Origin: Thermoplasmata archaeon
GTDB lineage: Archaea; Thermoplasmatota; Thermoplasmata; Lutacidiplasmatales; UBA184
Length of the DNA: 64,000 bases
Assembly: GCA_027314165.1 (NCBI GenBank)
Contig: DAHVCH010000006.1
Span: 60,981 to 124,980, forward strand
Direction of reading: 5' to 3'
Below the pieces are notes generated by a model that was given only the letters and a program-made list of their open reading frames with translations, did not search any database and had not been told where the DNA came from. Within the stretch, counting starts at the first letter, position 1, and each line of letters starts with the position of its first letter. The position numbers were made by a program, and so were the translations under genes. This document shows positions 43,142 through 51,916 of this stretch, one piece after another.

Positions 43142-45277
43142 ATGCCCACCGATCCGGTATGCGGGATGTACGTCGACGAGAAGACGGCCGACCTCAAGCT
43201 CGTTCGCGAGAACCGTACCTACTACTTCTGCAACACTTCCTGCCTGCAGTCGTTCGCGGCCCCCGAGAAGGTGCTTCACGAACTTCGACGCAAGCTCGCC
43301 GTGGGGTGGCCGCTCTCGGTGGCGACCCTCGTCCTGACCTACTTCTGGAACGTCCCGGACTGGCCGTACCTCGCCTTCGCGATGGCCACCGTCGTCCAGG
43401 TCTACGTCGCCCAGTCGTTCTACCGCGGAACGTGGGACGCGTTCCGGAACCACGCGGCGAACATGGACGTCCTGATCGCGGTGGGCACGACCGTGGCCTA
43501 CCTGTACAGCGCGGCGGCGCTCTTCCTTCCGTCCCGCCTTCCGCAGATCTTCTACTTCGATGCCTCCGCCGTCATCGCCACCGCGATCCTGACGGGGAGC
43601 TACCTCGAGCACCTCACCCGGGAGAAGGCCCGGGGGGCTCTGAGAGAGCTGCAGGCCCTCCTCCCTTCCACCGTCCTCGTGGTCCGCGAGGGGAAGGAGG
43701 TCGAGGTCCCGGTGGCCGAGGTCCAGGTGGGCGACCGGTTCGTCGTGAAGCCGGGAGGCCGGGTCCCCGCGGACGGGATCGTGCGTGAGGGCCGGTCCAC
43801 CACCGACGAGTCGCTGGTGACCGGCGAGAGCCTGCCCGTGGACAAGCGGCCCGGTTCGCCGGTCATCGCGGGGACCATCAACGGGGAGGGCCGTCTGATC
43901 GGCGAGGCGACGAAGGTCGGCGAGGACACGGTGCTCTCCCAGATCGGCGCGCTGCTCGCCGAGGCCGAGACCAGCAAGGTCCCCATGCAACAGCTGGCCG
44001 ACAGGATCGCCTCGGTCTTCACCCCCGTGGTGCTGGCCATCGCGCTGTTGGCCGGGCTGGGATGGTTCTTCTTGGGCGGCGCGCCTTCCAACGTCGCGCT
44101 GCTGATCTTCGTGACGGTGGCGATCACGGCCTGCCCGTGCGCCTTCGGGCTCGCCACACCTGCGGCGATCATCTCGGGCACGGGGCGCGCGGCGAGGGAC
44201 GGGGTCCTGTTCAAGGGCCGCGACTCGATCGAGAAGGCCTCCGCCATCGACCTCGTGATGACGGACAAGACCGGCACGCTCACCGCGGGGAAGCCCCGGC
44301 TCACGGACCTCCTCCCCTTCGGGAAGCTTTCCGAACGGGAGATGCTCGCCTTCTCCGTCGGACTGGAGTCCGCGAGCGAGCACCCGCTCGCGCGCGCCGT
44401 CGTGGAGCGGGCGCGCGAGGAGCATGTCGAGGTGCCGAAGGTGAGCGACTTCCGCTCGGAACCCGGGGTGGGGCTCCAGGGGATCATCGCCGGCCGGAGG
44501 GTCTCGATCGTCACTCCCCAGTCCCTGGGCCCCTCCGCCCTCGCGACCGCGGAGCTCCGCGCGGGTGTCGAGAAGATGGCGAAGGCGGGCAAGGCCTGCT
44601 CGGTGCTGCTCCTGGACGGCCAGGCGGTGGGCCTGCTGGGATTCTTCGATGCTCCCGCCCAGGGCGTCCGCGAGGCCGTCGCGACCCTCAAGCGGGACGG
44701 GGTCGAGGTGGTGATGCTGACCGGCGACAACGAGCGGGCCGCCCGGGAGGTCGCCTCCGCGGTGGGGATCGAGAAGGTCCGCGCCTCCCTCAAACCCGCG
44801 CAGAAGCTGGAAGCGCTGAGCGAAGCGAGGGCCGCAGGGAGGCACGTGGCCTACGTGGGGGACGGCGTGAACGACGCTCCCGCCCTCATGGCGGCGGACG
44901 TCGGGATCGCGATCGGAGCCGGCGCGGAGGTCGCCCGGGAGGCCGGAGGGGTCATCCTGATGCGCTCCGACTTCGGCAGCGTGGCCCTCGCGCTCCGCAT
45001 CGCGCGACGGACGGTGCGCAAGGTGCGGTTGAACCTCCTGTGGGCGCTGGGGTACAACTCCGTCCTCCTTCCCGTGGCGGCAGGGCTCCTCGTGCCGTTC
45101 CTCGGGTTCGGGGCGTACGACTACCTGCCGTTGATCGGCGCCGCGGCGATGGGGCTCTCCTCGACGAGCGTGCTCCTCAACTCCTTCTCGCTCCGCTGGG
45201 TCCACCTCGAAAGCTCGCAGGGCGCACCACCGTCCCGGGTGCAGGTCCCCACCGTGCGGCCCGTCTCGGCCGGGTAG
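43142..45277 (+). CDS. Copper-type P1B ATPase with an N-terminal YHS domain
   Basis: A 711-residue heavy-metal pump. Residues 1-50 form a YHS domain (DPVCGMYVDEK, YYFCNTSCLQSF) in place of the usual HMA domain. The membrane metal site is TACPCAFGLATPAA (CPC). The actuator loop has VTGESLPV, the phosphorylation motif is MTDKTGTLTAGKP, the nucleotide domain has SEHPLARAVVERA, and GDGVNDAPALMAADVGIAIG is the hinge. CPC with YNSVLLPVAAGLL in helix 7 and M-G-L-S-S-T-S-V-L in helix 8 fits the Cu(I)-exporting P1B-1 group. The ATG follows GAGGAGGTCCCG. It should export copper or silver, in keeping with the regulator and YHS genes upstream. Confidence 0.92.
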   Translation: MPTDPVCGMYVDEKTADLKLVRENRTYYFCNTSCLQSFAAPEKVLHELRRKLAVGWPLSVATLVLTYFWNVPDWPYLAFAMATVVQVYVAQSFYRGTWDAFRNHAANMDVLIAVGTTVAYLYSAAALFLPSRLPQIFYFDASAVIATAILTGSYLEHLTREKARGALRELQALLPSTVLVVREGKEVEVPVAEVQVGDRFVVKPGGRVPADGIVREGRSTTDESLVTGESLPVDKRPGSPVIAGTINGEGRLIGEATKVGEDTVLSQIGALLAEAETSKVPMQQLADRIASVFTPVVLAIALLAGLGWFFLGGAPSNVALLIFVTVAITACPCAFGLATPAAIISGTGRAARDGVLFKGRDSIEKASAIDLVMTDKTGTLTAGKPRLTDLLPFGKLSEREMLAFSVGLESASEHPLARAVVERAREEHVEVPKVSDFRSEPGVGLQGIIAGRRVSIVTPQSLGPSALATAELRAGVEKMAKAGKACSVLLLDGQAVGLLGFFDAPAQGVREAVATLKRDGVEVVMLTGDNERAAREVASAVGIEKVRASLKPAQKLEALSEARAAGRHVAYVGDGVNDAPALMAADVGIAIGAGAEVAREAGGVILMRSDFGSVALALRIARRTVRKVRLNLLWALGYNSVLLPVAAGLLVPFLGFGAYDYLPLIGAAAMGLSSTSVLLNSFSLRWVHLESSQGAPPSRVQVPTVRPVSAG

Positions 45278-45327
45278 GGCGGGGTCTCGGACGGTCGCAC
45301 GGCGTGGCGGGAGCCTCCCGCGCCGCG

Positions 45328-47586
45328 CTACGGCCCTCCGAGCTTCCGTTCCAGCTCTTCCAGCTCACGGAGGTTACCGGCCCCGAGGGCTTTGACCATC
45401 CCCTCGTGGCGGAGGCGGCGCACCGCCCGGCGGGCCGCGTTCGCGTCGCCGGTCCTCTCTAGGACCAGCGCCTCCTGGAGGATGCCCTGGGCCGCGAAGT
45501 AGCGGATGCCGCCCTTCTCCGAGTCGGACTGGAGCTTCTTGAGCTTCCCCAGGGCGGCCGTGACGTCACCGCGGGCCTCGGCGATCATCGACTCGACCAG
45601 GAGAAGCTGGAGGGTCGTGTCGTCCGCGTCGGGGGTCCCGTACCTGTCGCAAAGCCGCCGCATCTCCGAGGCGATCTCTTCCGCGCGCGTCCAGGCCCCT
45701 GCGGCGCAGGCGTACTCGGCCGAGTTGCCGAGCGTCCCGAGCAATGTCGTCCGGGACCCCAGGCGTCGCGCCTCGAGGAGCGCCTCCTCCCCGCGTCGAT
45801 GCGCCTCCGCGAAGTTCCCGCGGTTCAGCTCGATGAGCCCCAGCTGGTCCAAGGCGTCCACGACGATCGTCTCCTCGGGGCTGCCCTTCACCTTCTCCTT
45901 CATCTCGAGGGCGTGCAGGAGGTGCTCGCGTGGCCGCTCGAGGTCGCGACCCCCGAAGAGGTAGCAGGTCGCGGCCGTGATGCGCGTCCGGACCGCCAGG
46001 ACGGGATCGCTCCCCTTCTCCGCGAGCGCGCAGGCCCTCTCGGCGGCCTCGATCGCCTCCTCCGGTCGGCCACGAGCCAGCATGCAGGAGGCAAGCGACC
46101 GCAGCAGGGCGGCCTCCACCCCCGGATGGAGCCCTCGGACCTTCTCCAGGGTCGCGCGCAGCTCCCCCTCCGGGTCCTCGCCCAGCCGGACCCTGGCGTT
46201 GGAGATCCGCGCGACGTACGCGCCCCAGACCCGCGCGGAGGCGCCGCGACCTCGCGACATCTCGAGCGCCTTACGGAGCGCGGCGACCGCCCCCGCGGGA
46301 TCCTCCGCGCGGTAGAGAAGGGATCCCAGCTGCGAGAGCACGAGCTCCTCGAACTCCCGGCCCCTGGCGCTGGGCTCCCGCTGAGCGAGCACCAGCGCCC
46401 TCTGGAGGCGGGCGGCGCCGAGCTCCGGCGCTCCCCACCTCTCGCATTCGGAGGCGACCGCCTGCAGGTAGGGCATCGCCTTCTCGAGCGCGCCGGCCTC
46501 GGCCCAGTGATGGGCGAGCCGGAACTGGACCCCGCCCTGAGGGTGGGGGTAGCGGCTCTCCATCGCCCGGGCGATGGCGCGGTGCAGCTCCACGCTCGTG
46601 GAGGGTCCCATGTCCCGAAGGTCTTCTTCCAGCGTCCCAGGGTCGACGGGGGCCCACGCGGCACCCCGCTCCTCGATCCGGCCCTGGCCCTTCAGGGCCC
46701 TGAGCCGCTCCCGCACCGCGGGGAGGGGCAGTCCGACCACCTCGGCGAGGAGCGACGCGTCCGCGTCCTCCTCCGCCATGAGCGCGGCCATGAGGAGCCG
46801 GCGCGACTCCAGGGGGAGCGAGCGGACCGAGGGGAGCCGGACCTCCGACGGCGGAGGCGGAAGGCGCCGCCAGACCGGGAGGGTAGGGGCCCCGGACGGC
46901 TGGGCCCACTCGGCGACCTCGGGGCCTTCGCGGTCAAAGGCGAGGGCAAGGATGAAGGGCAGGCGTTCGAGCTCGGGAGCCAGACGTCGGAGCCACTCGT
47001 GACTCATCCCGTCCAGATGCTCCGCTCGCTCGATGACCACCAGCGTGGGGCGTTCGTGCGTCTTCCCCGTGACCAGCTCGAGGAGCGCGAGCCGGACATC
47101 TTCAGGCTCGACGTGAAGGCTCGCGCCCGGGGCCGGGCCTTCCGGGCCCGCTGCGGGCATCGCGAGCGAGGGGAAGGACCCCGGCGAGGAGGTGCCCGAA
47201 GGCGCGAAGAGTCCGACCAGGGCCACCATCGGGAGCGCCGCCTCGCTCTCGCTCCCGCTCTTCGCTCGCGCGGGCGAACCGGTCCGTCGGGACCTGGAGC
47301 CCTCCTCCGGCCGGGGGGAACGCTCGGCGACCCACCGGGAGAGCCACGGCAGCAAGGCCCCGTAGGGGACCTCATGGTTGCTCGGGGAAGCGGTCAGCCG
47401 TTCGGTCCGCATCCCACGGCCCCGGAAGACCTCCTCCAGTGCCCGAAGATGCTCCCTCCGAGTGTACGTCGTGCCACCCGACACGAGCAGCACCGCTCCC
47501 CGTCCCAGATCGAGGAGGGCGAGCACGCCCAGCAGGTCGGGAGAGGGGGTGCCACCCGGGGTCGGGGAGCCAGGCGTCGGGACCAC
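45328..47586 (-). CDS. TPR protein with a degenerate STAND-like NTPase domain
   Basis: This is about 752 residues. The N-terminal half resembles MalT/AfsR-type STAND ATPases, with VLLVSGGTTYTRREHLRALEE where a P-loop is expected and the Walker-B-like RPTLVVIERAEHLDGMSHEWL, then a winged-helix-like SRRLLMAALMAEEDADASLLAEVVGLP. The true GxxxxGKS/T motif is absent. The C-terminal half (about 390-740) is TPR-like (ARLQRALVLAQREP, AVAALRKALEMSRG, AIEAAERACALAEKGSDP and others). It is convergent with the ATPase and head-to-head with the toroid gene. The start is uncertain: GTG 47586 avoids overlap with that gene, but the frame is open to 47895. A scaffold or signalling role is inferred. Confidence 0.65.
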   Translation of the reverse strand: MVPTPGSPTPGGTPSPDLLGVLALLDLGRGAVLLVSGGTTYTRREHLRALEEVFRGRGMRTERLTASPSNHEVPYGALLPWLSRWVAERSPRPEEGSRSRRTGSPARAKSGSESEAALPMVALVGLFAPSGTSSPGSFPSLAMPAAGPEGPAPGASLHVEPEDVRLALLELVTGKTHERPTLVVIERAEHLDGMSHEWLRRLAPELERLPFILALAFDREGPEVAEWAQPSGAPTLPVWRRLPPPPSEVRLPSVRSLPLESRRLLMAALMAEEDADASLLAEVVGLPLPAVRERLRALKGQGRIEERGAAWAPVDPGTLEEDLRDMGPSTSVELHRAIARAMESRYPHPQGGVQFRLAHHWAEAGALEKAMPYLQAVASECERWGAPELGAARLQRALVLAQREPSARGREFEELVLSQLGSLLYRAEDPAGAVAALRKALEMSRGRGASARVWGAYVARISNARVRLGEDPEGELRATLEKVRGLHPGVEAALLRSLASCMLARGRPEEAIEAAERACALAEKGSDPVLAVRTRITAATCYLFGGRDLERPREHLLHALEMKEKVKGSPEETIVVDALDQLGLIELNRGNFAEAHRRGEEALLEARRLGSRTTLLGTLGNSAEYACAAGAWTRAEEIASEMRRLCDRYGTPDADDTTLQLLLVESMIAEARGDVTAALGKLKKLQSDSEKGGIRYFAAQGILQEALVLERTGDANAARRAVRRLRHEGMVKALGAGNLRELEELERKLGGP

Positions 47587-47764
47587 GACCTGGGAAGGCC
47601 GAAGGAAAGGAAAGGCCTTCGTTTCCTCGGGTCCCCCGCCTCTCCGGTGAGCCGGGGGCTCTGCGAGGCTTTGCGGCCCCCTTCTGGCCGAGGTCCGCAG
47701 CCCCCTTTCCTCGGTTTCGCTCCACTCTCCTACGTCAAGTAGGTCCGAAGCTGGAGCGACCGAG

Positions 47765-48778
47765 TTGCCTTTGGGGTCCAGGACGGTCCGGTCCCCAGGG
47801 GCCGGGGAGCGCGAGGCCAAGGTCCTCGCCTGGCTGCTCGAGCATGACCAACCCGCGGTCCGGTACCGGGCGCTGGTGGACCTATTGGATCGCAAGGAGA
47901 CCGACCCGGCCGTCCGAGAGGCCCGGGCACAGATCGGCCGGGTAGGGTGGGCCGCGGATCAGCTCCGCGCTCAGGGTCCCAAGGGCTACTGGGAGAAGCG
48001 CGAGCCTCGGAACGTGCTGGAGTGGTTCAAGTTCCTGTGGCAGCCGATGTACCGCGCCACGATCTGGAGGGCGCTGGTCCTCTCCGACCTCGGCCTTGAC
48101 TCGAAGGAGGCTCGGGTGCGAAGGACCGCCGAGGTCCTCATGGACTACAAGCTCCGCTTCAGCTCCCCGATCAACTTCTACTACGAGGAGATGTGCATGG
48201 TCGGGAACACGGCCCGGATGCTGACCCGCTTCGGGTACGGAGAGGACCGGAGGGTCCTCAAGCTGTACGACTGGATGCTCGAGGACCAGCGCCGCGACGG
48301 AGGCTGGAACTGCTCGCAGGAATCTCCGGGGACGCTCGACGCCTGGGAACCGATGGCCGCCTTCGCCGCCGTCCCGAAGCGCCGCCGCTCCTCGGAAATG
48401 GAGCGCGCGATCGAGAGGGGCGCGGAGTTCTATCTCAAGCGGCGGCTGTTCCAGGAGGGCCCCAGGTACGCGCCCTGGTTCCGTCTCCACTACCCAAGGC
48501 ACTACTTCTACGACATCCTCGTGGGGCTGGAGTTCCTGACGGAGCTCGGGTTCTCGGACGACCGGAGGCTCCGGCCCGCGCTGGAGATCCTGAGCAGGAA
48601 GCGGCGCGCCGACGGGACCTGGGGAATGGAGGCCCTCCACCCGGACGTCGGGGCCGGGCCGAAGAACTCCGCCGAGGCCCGGAAGGAGCGACCTTTGGTC
48701 ATCGAGCCCGCAGGTCAGCCTAGCAAGTGGATCACGCTGAAGGCCCTCACGGTGCTGAAACGCACCGGCGAGGCCTGA
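47765..48778 (+). CDS. Alpha/alpha-toroid protein (prenyltransferase/squalene-cyclase-like fold)
   Basis: This 337-residue protein is made of repeated helical hairpins of the terpenoid-cyclase/prenyltransferase toroid type. Typical pieces are LEHDQPAVRYRALVDLLD, MLEDQRRDGGWNCSQ (the Q-x-x-D-G-G-W repeat) and a second RKRRADGTWGMEALHP. It lacks the DxDD motif of squalene-hopene cyclases. Similar archaeal proteins are often mislabelled. The start is TTG 47765, with a TTG two codons later. The function is unknown; DNA- or lipid-related roles are both open. Confidence 0.6.
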   Translation: MPLGSRTVRSPGAGEREAKVLAWLLEHDQPAVRYRALVDLLDRKETDPAVREARAQIGRVGWAADQLRAQGPKGYWEKREPRNVLEWFKFLWQPMYRATIWRALVLSDLGLDSKEARVRRTAEVLMDYKLRFSSPINFYYEEMCMVGNTARMLTRFGYGEDRRVLKLYDWMLEDQRRDGGWNCSQESPGTLDAWEPMAAFAAVPKRRRSSEMERAIERGAEFYLKRRLFQEGPRYAPWFRLHYPRHYFYDILVGLEFLTELGFSDDRRLRPALEILSRKRRADGTWGMEALHPDVGAGPKNSAEARKERPLVIEPAGQPSKWITLKALTVLKRTGEA

Positions 48779-49095
48779 GCCTCCTTGCGTGGAAGACCGG
48801 GGGGGCGAGAGCTCCTCGGCCGCGTAGGCTCACGCCTGCGCGCACGGCACGACCACGACGAGCACCCGCGCTCCTCGCACGGCCACCCGATCCTCGCGGG
48901 TTCGATCCCCCCTCCAGGGACCCTGGAGGCGAGGGTGGGCGAACGAACAACGAGCGTGCGCCGGGGACGGTCTCGTTTCCGCGGTCGTGGGGACGGTCCA
49001 GGCGCTTTAGGCACGGTGGAACGGGCACGGGCGCGTCGGTCAGGCGCTCCGAGCGGTGAAGAGTGAAGGGAAATCATTGAAATACTGGTCTGACG
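48779..49095. other. 317-base gap with a palindrome
   Basis: No gene recognised. It holds a perfect dyad at 48911-48929 and a T-arm-like GGTTCGATCC at 48899-48908, which does not belong to a tRNA. At its end is an AT-rich AATCATTGAAATACTG (about 49069-49084), the probable promoter of the next gene. Confidence 0.45.
48911..48929. repeat. Perfect inverted repeat CCTCCAGGG-A-CCCTGGAGG
   Basis: Nine-base arms around a single A. The arms are too close for an RNA hairpin with a normal loop, so a protein-binding dyad is more likely, in the region between the toroid gene and the small membrane protein. Confidence 0.7.
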
Positions 49096-49524
49096 GTGGG
49101 ATTCCCTGGCGTTGAGGTGGAAGAAGTGAGCGAATCCTTGCCCGGTGAGCACAGAGGCCGTACCGGAGTGTTCGTCCCTGTGCTGATCGCGGTGGGCATG
49201 GTCCTGTTGGTCGGGGTCTCGATCATCGAGGGCGGTTCCGCGCCCGCGAGCGCGCTCCCCGCTCCCCAGCAGTACACGAGCCCGCCCACCAACAACACGA
49301 CCAGCTTCTGGTCCAGCCCGCTCGGGCTCGCCACCATTGGCGGTGTGGTCGCGGTCGTCCTGATCGCCCTCATTCTGCTCCTTCTGATGCGCCGCCGCAA
49401 GGCCTCCTCGGCTCCTGCCGAAGGGAACGCAGGGGAGGATGGCGACGAGGACGCTGAGGGCGGCGACGAGGCCAACAACGAGGGCTCGGAGGACGAAGAG
49501 CCCCCGGTGGCCCCGGACAGCTAA
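49096..49524 (+). CDS. Small two-helix membrane protein with an acidic tail
   Basis: This 142-residue protein has a hydrophobic helix at residues 24-44 (GVFVPVLIAVGMVLLVGVSII) and a short extracellular loop with the glycosylation sequon NNTTS. A second helix at 76-98 (LATIGGVVAVVLIALILLLLM), then RRRK and a highly acidic cytosolic tail (Glu/Asp/Gly, about 35 residues) complete it. I do not recognise the family. The start GTG 49096 lies 25 bases below an AT-rich box; GTG 49126 is an alternative. Confidence 0.6.
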   Translation: MGFPGVEVEEVSESLPGEHRGRTGVFVPVLIAVGMVLLVGVSIIEGGSAPASALPAPQQYTSPPTNNTTSFWSSPLGLATIGGVVAVVLIALILLLLMRRRKASSAPAEGNAGEDGDEDAEGGDEANNEGSEDEEPPVAPDS

Positions 49525-49776
49525 AGCTGGTCCTGCCCGCTCGGCACGGCCCTCCCCCGCCCGGCTGCGGGGGTGGGCTCGCTCGTCCCCGTGAGGGAGA
49601 TCGCGCGTGGATGGACGCGCAGGGCGCGTCGGGGGCCCGGGCGATCCCCACCAGGTTGGCGGGGGGCCTCGCGCGCGGAGAGGCCAGGCCGTTTCACGAC
49701 CTCCGCCGGCCTTTGATAGCCTCCCCTCCCCGTTCAGGGGCGGTCCTCGCCCACCCCGGTGGGGGTCACAGAACAC

Positions 49777-50607
49777 ATGACGAACGCGAGCACCACAAGG
49801 TTCCTGGACGTCCCGGCAGGGAAGATCGCCTACGAGGATCAGGGGAAGGGCCAACCCCCCGTCGTCCTGATCCACGAGGCGATCGCCGACCGCCGCATGT
49901 GGGACCGGGACTTCTCGCGCCTGTCGAAGACCCATCGCGTGGTGCGGTACGACATGCGTGGGTTCGGGGAGTCTCCTCCCACGACGGGCCCGTTCTCCGC
50001 TATCGACGACCTGAGGTCCCTCATCCTCCACCTGGGGCTGGAACGGCCCGTGATCGTCGGGGCCAGCATGGGGGGAAGGGTCGCCCTGGACTTCCAGGTC
50101 GCCCATCCCGGAGTGGCCCGGGGGCTCCTGCTCGTCGCCCCCGGCTTCTCCGGGATGGACTTCCCGATGTTCCCCCCGGGGGTCTTCGACGTGGACGAGA
50201 AGGCGTCCCGGGCCGCCAGCGAGTCGTTCAAGGCCGGGAAGCTCGAGGAGGCCATCGACCATCTCGTGGGACTGTGGGGAGCCGCCCAGAAGGGGAAGGA
50301 CCTGGAGCGGTTCCGGGACATGGCCAGGAAGAACGCCAACGAGATCTTCCTGGAGACCTCCAGCCAGCAGGAACGACGGGTCGACCCGAAGGCCGCGACC
50401 CGGCTGTCCACGCTGGACGTCCCGCTCCGGGTGCTCGTGGGCGACCGCGACAACCCCGCCATGCCGCACGTGGCGCGTTACCTGGCGGAGCACATCCCCC
50501 GCGCGCGGTGGACGCTCGTCCCTGGGGGGGACCACATGCTCAACGTCTCCCAGCCGGGGGCTTTCGCGAAGGAACTGGACGACTTCCTCGCGGAACTGTC
50601 GAAGTAG
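49777..50607 (+). CDS. Alpha/beta-hydrolase
   Basis: This 276-residue hydrolase has the catalytic triad clearly placed: the nucleophile Ser in VIVGASMGGRVALDF (the G-x-S-x-G elbow), Asp in VLVGDRDNPAMP and His in VPGGDHMLNVSQP. The oxyanion region is VVLIHEAIADRRMW. It is similar to esterases, epoxide hydrolases and C-C hydrolases, and the substrate is unknown. The ATG at 49777 was chosen; GTG 49759 is in frame. A TTTGATAGCC box at about 49712-49721 is a plausible promoter. It appears to be a single-gene unit. Confidence 0.85.
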   Translation: MTNASTTRFLDVPAGKIAYEDQGKGQPPVVLIHEAIADRRMWDRDFSRLSKTHRVVRYDMRGFGESPPTTGPFSAIDDLRSLILHLGLERPVIVGASMGGRVALDFQVAHPGVARGLLLVAPGFSGMDFPMFPPGVFDVDEKASRAASESFKAGKLEEAIDHLVGLWGAAQKGKDLERFRDMARKNANEIFLETSSQQERRVDPKAATRLSTLDVPLRVLVGDRDNPAMPHVARYLAEHIPRARWTLVPGGDHMLNVSQPGAFAKELDDFLAELSK

Positions 50608-50671
50608 GCTAGGGCCTCGCCCCTTCACCTCGGCCGCGTGCGCGGGAGCCCTCGTTGGGCCGCATCCACGC

Positions 50672-51520
50672 CTACCCGTACATCGACATCGCCGGGGCGG
50701 GGCCGGTCCGCTCCTTCGAAGCGGCACGGTCGGCTGCGGAGCGCTGGATGGTCAGGAGCTGCTGCTCGATCCGCTCCGCCTCGGTGTAGAGCGGACCGGG
50801 GTCGATGATGGTGCCCAGGAGGACGTGGTCGATGGTCTCGATGACCTTCGCCGCGGCGCGGGCGTCCGGGTAGTCGGGGTGGGCCTCGGCCAGGAACGTG
50901 AGCACGTCGAACCCCCGGCGACGCCCTTCGTTGAGGAGCACGCCGGCGACCCCCGTCACCACCCCCTCCTGGAAGGCGGCGACGTTGGGTTCGATGTAGA
51001 GGTCCCGGGCGCGCCGGGAGGAGGCGACGCCGTAGACGCGGACGGTGGGAGGGGGGATCGCGGAGTGGGGCTCGTCCTCGGAGCGCTCGATGACCAGCCC
51101 CTCGGGGGAGACCAGCAGGGAGCAGCGCTGTTCCTGCGCCCAGTCGAGCACCGCGTGGGCGAGGTTGTTGACGACGTTCGCGGGGGGCTGGAACTCGCTG
51201 ATGAACGCCACGACCTTCTGGGCCGGGGAGCCGGTCCGCCGGTCCGGGGGCTGCCCGGCGTAGATGCGTACCGGGTGCTGCGGCTCCCCGTCCCGGACGA
51301 GGGAGACCGTGGGGAAGGCGGGAGAGTCGACGATGCCGATCTGCTCCATCTTGAGCGCATCGATGAGGTAGTTGGCCACGATGGAGGAGACGAGCCCCAC
51401 CGAGGGGAAGCCGTCGATGACCACCGCGTCGGTGAGGTCGGTCCGCTTCACCTCGTAGATCCGGACCTCGTCGGGGGCCATCGGAGGTGCGGGGGTGCGC
51501 CAGGAGGGCATCGGGTCCAC
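50672..51520 (-). CDS. PAC2-family proteasome-assembly chaperone with an HbYX tail
   Basis: A 282-residue PAC2 protein. The family core is DAVVIDGFPSVGLVSSIVANYLIDAL, IGIVDSPAFPTVSLVRDGEPQHPVRIYAG, and VVTGVAGVLLNEGRRRGFDVLTFLAEAHPDYPDARAAAKVIETI. The last residues are M-Y-G, a hydrophobic-Tyr-X (HbYX) tail like those that dock into the alpha ring of the 20S proteasome. Archaeal PbaA/PbaB proteins act this way. It follows a 118-residue gene by 12 bases, so the two form an operon with a leaderless promoter. No proteasome subunit genes lie in the window. Confidence 0.85.
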   Translation of the reverse strand: MDPMPSWRTPAPPMAPDEVRIYEVKRTDLTDAVVIDGFPSVGLVSSIVANYLIDALKMEQIGIVDSPAFPTVSLVRDGEPQHPVRIYAGQPPDRRTGSPAQKVVAFISEFQPPANVVNNLAHAVLDWAQEQRCSLLVSPEGLVIERSEDEPHSAIPPPTVRVYGVASSRRARDLYIEPNVAAFQEGVVTGVAGVLLNEGRRRGFDVLTFLAEAHPDYPDARAAAKVIETIDHVLLGTIIDPGPLYTEAERIEQQLLTIQRSAADRAASKERTGPAPAMSMYG

Positions 51521-51532
51521 CTCGGAGCCGGA

Positions 51533-51889
51533 CTAGATCTTGTCCACGAGGGTGCCGAGCTCGCGCGACAGGAGGGAGGCGACGTCCCGCGCCAGGACCC
51601 CCTTGATGGAATCGGGCGCGGCCGCGAACCCCAGACGGGCGGAGGCGGCGGTGACCCGGAGGAGGGCCGCGTACTCCATGGCCCTCGCCTCCAGGAGGTC
51701 GTGGACGGCCTCCTTGAGCTCCTTCGCGAGCTCCGGGTTCTCCTTGAGCTTGCGCTCGAGAAGGCGACGGACCTCCTCCTTCACGAGGTCGCGCGTGGCC
51801 TCCGCCACGAGCTCCTCAGGGTGGAGGAGGTCTCGTGAGCCCCGGAGGAGCAGATCCACGGGGTCGCCCCGGTTTGCGTCCTGTGCCAC
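51533..51889 (-). CDS. Small helical protein in operon with the PAC2 chaperone
   Basis: This 118-residue protein begins at GTG 51889, exactly one leaderless-transcript distance (about 25 bases) below a CTTATACC TATA box. The longer upstream frame is therefore rejected. It is highly charged and helical (ELVAEATRDLVKEEVRRLLERK, ENPELAKELKEAVHDLLEARA), then a more hydrophobic segment ending in SLLSRELGTLVDKI. I recognise no family. Its tight linkage suggests a partner of the chaperone. Confidence 0.65.
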   Translation of the reverse strand: MAQDANRGDPVDLLLRGSRDLLHPEELVAEATRDLVKEEVRRLLERKLKENPELAKELKEAVHDLLEARAMEYAALLRVTAASARLGFAAAPDSIKGVLARDVASLLSRELGTLVDKI

Positions 51890-51908
51890 GATGGCCGGAC
51901 CGGTCCGG

Positions 51909-51916
51909 GGTATAAG
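51909..51916 (-). promoter_or_regulatory. TATA box of the PAC2 operon
   Basis: The minus strand reads CTTATACC, centred 24 bases before the GTG at 51889. It is the clearest leaderless promoter in the window. Confidence 0.6.

Noticed and set aside
48890..48920. GGTTCGATCC, a tRNA T-arm-like sequence
   Set aside because: The T-stem has a mismatch, the 3' acceptor strand would be TCCAGGG and no CCCTGGA partner or anticodon arm lies upstream.
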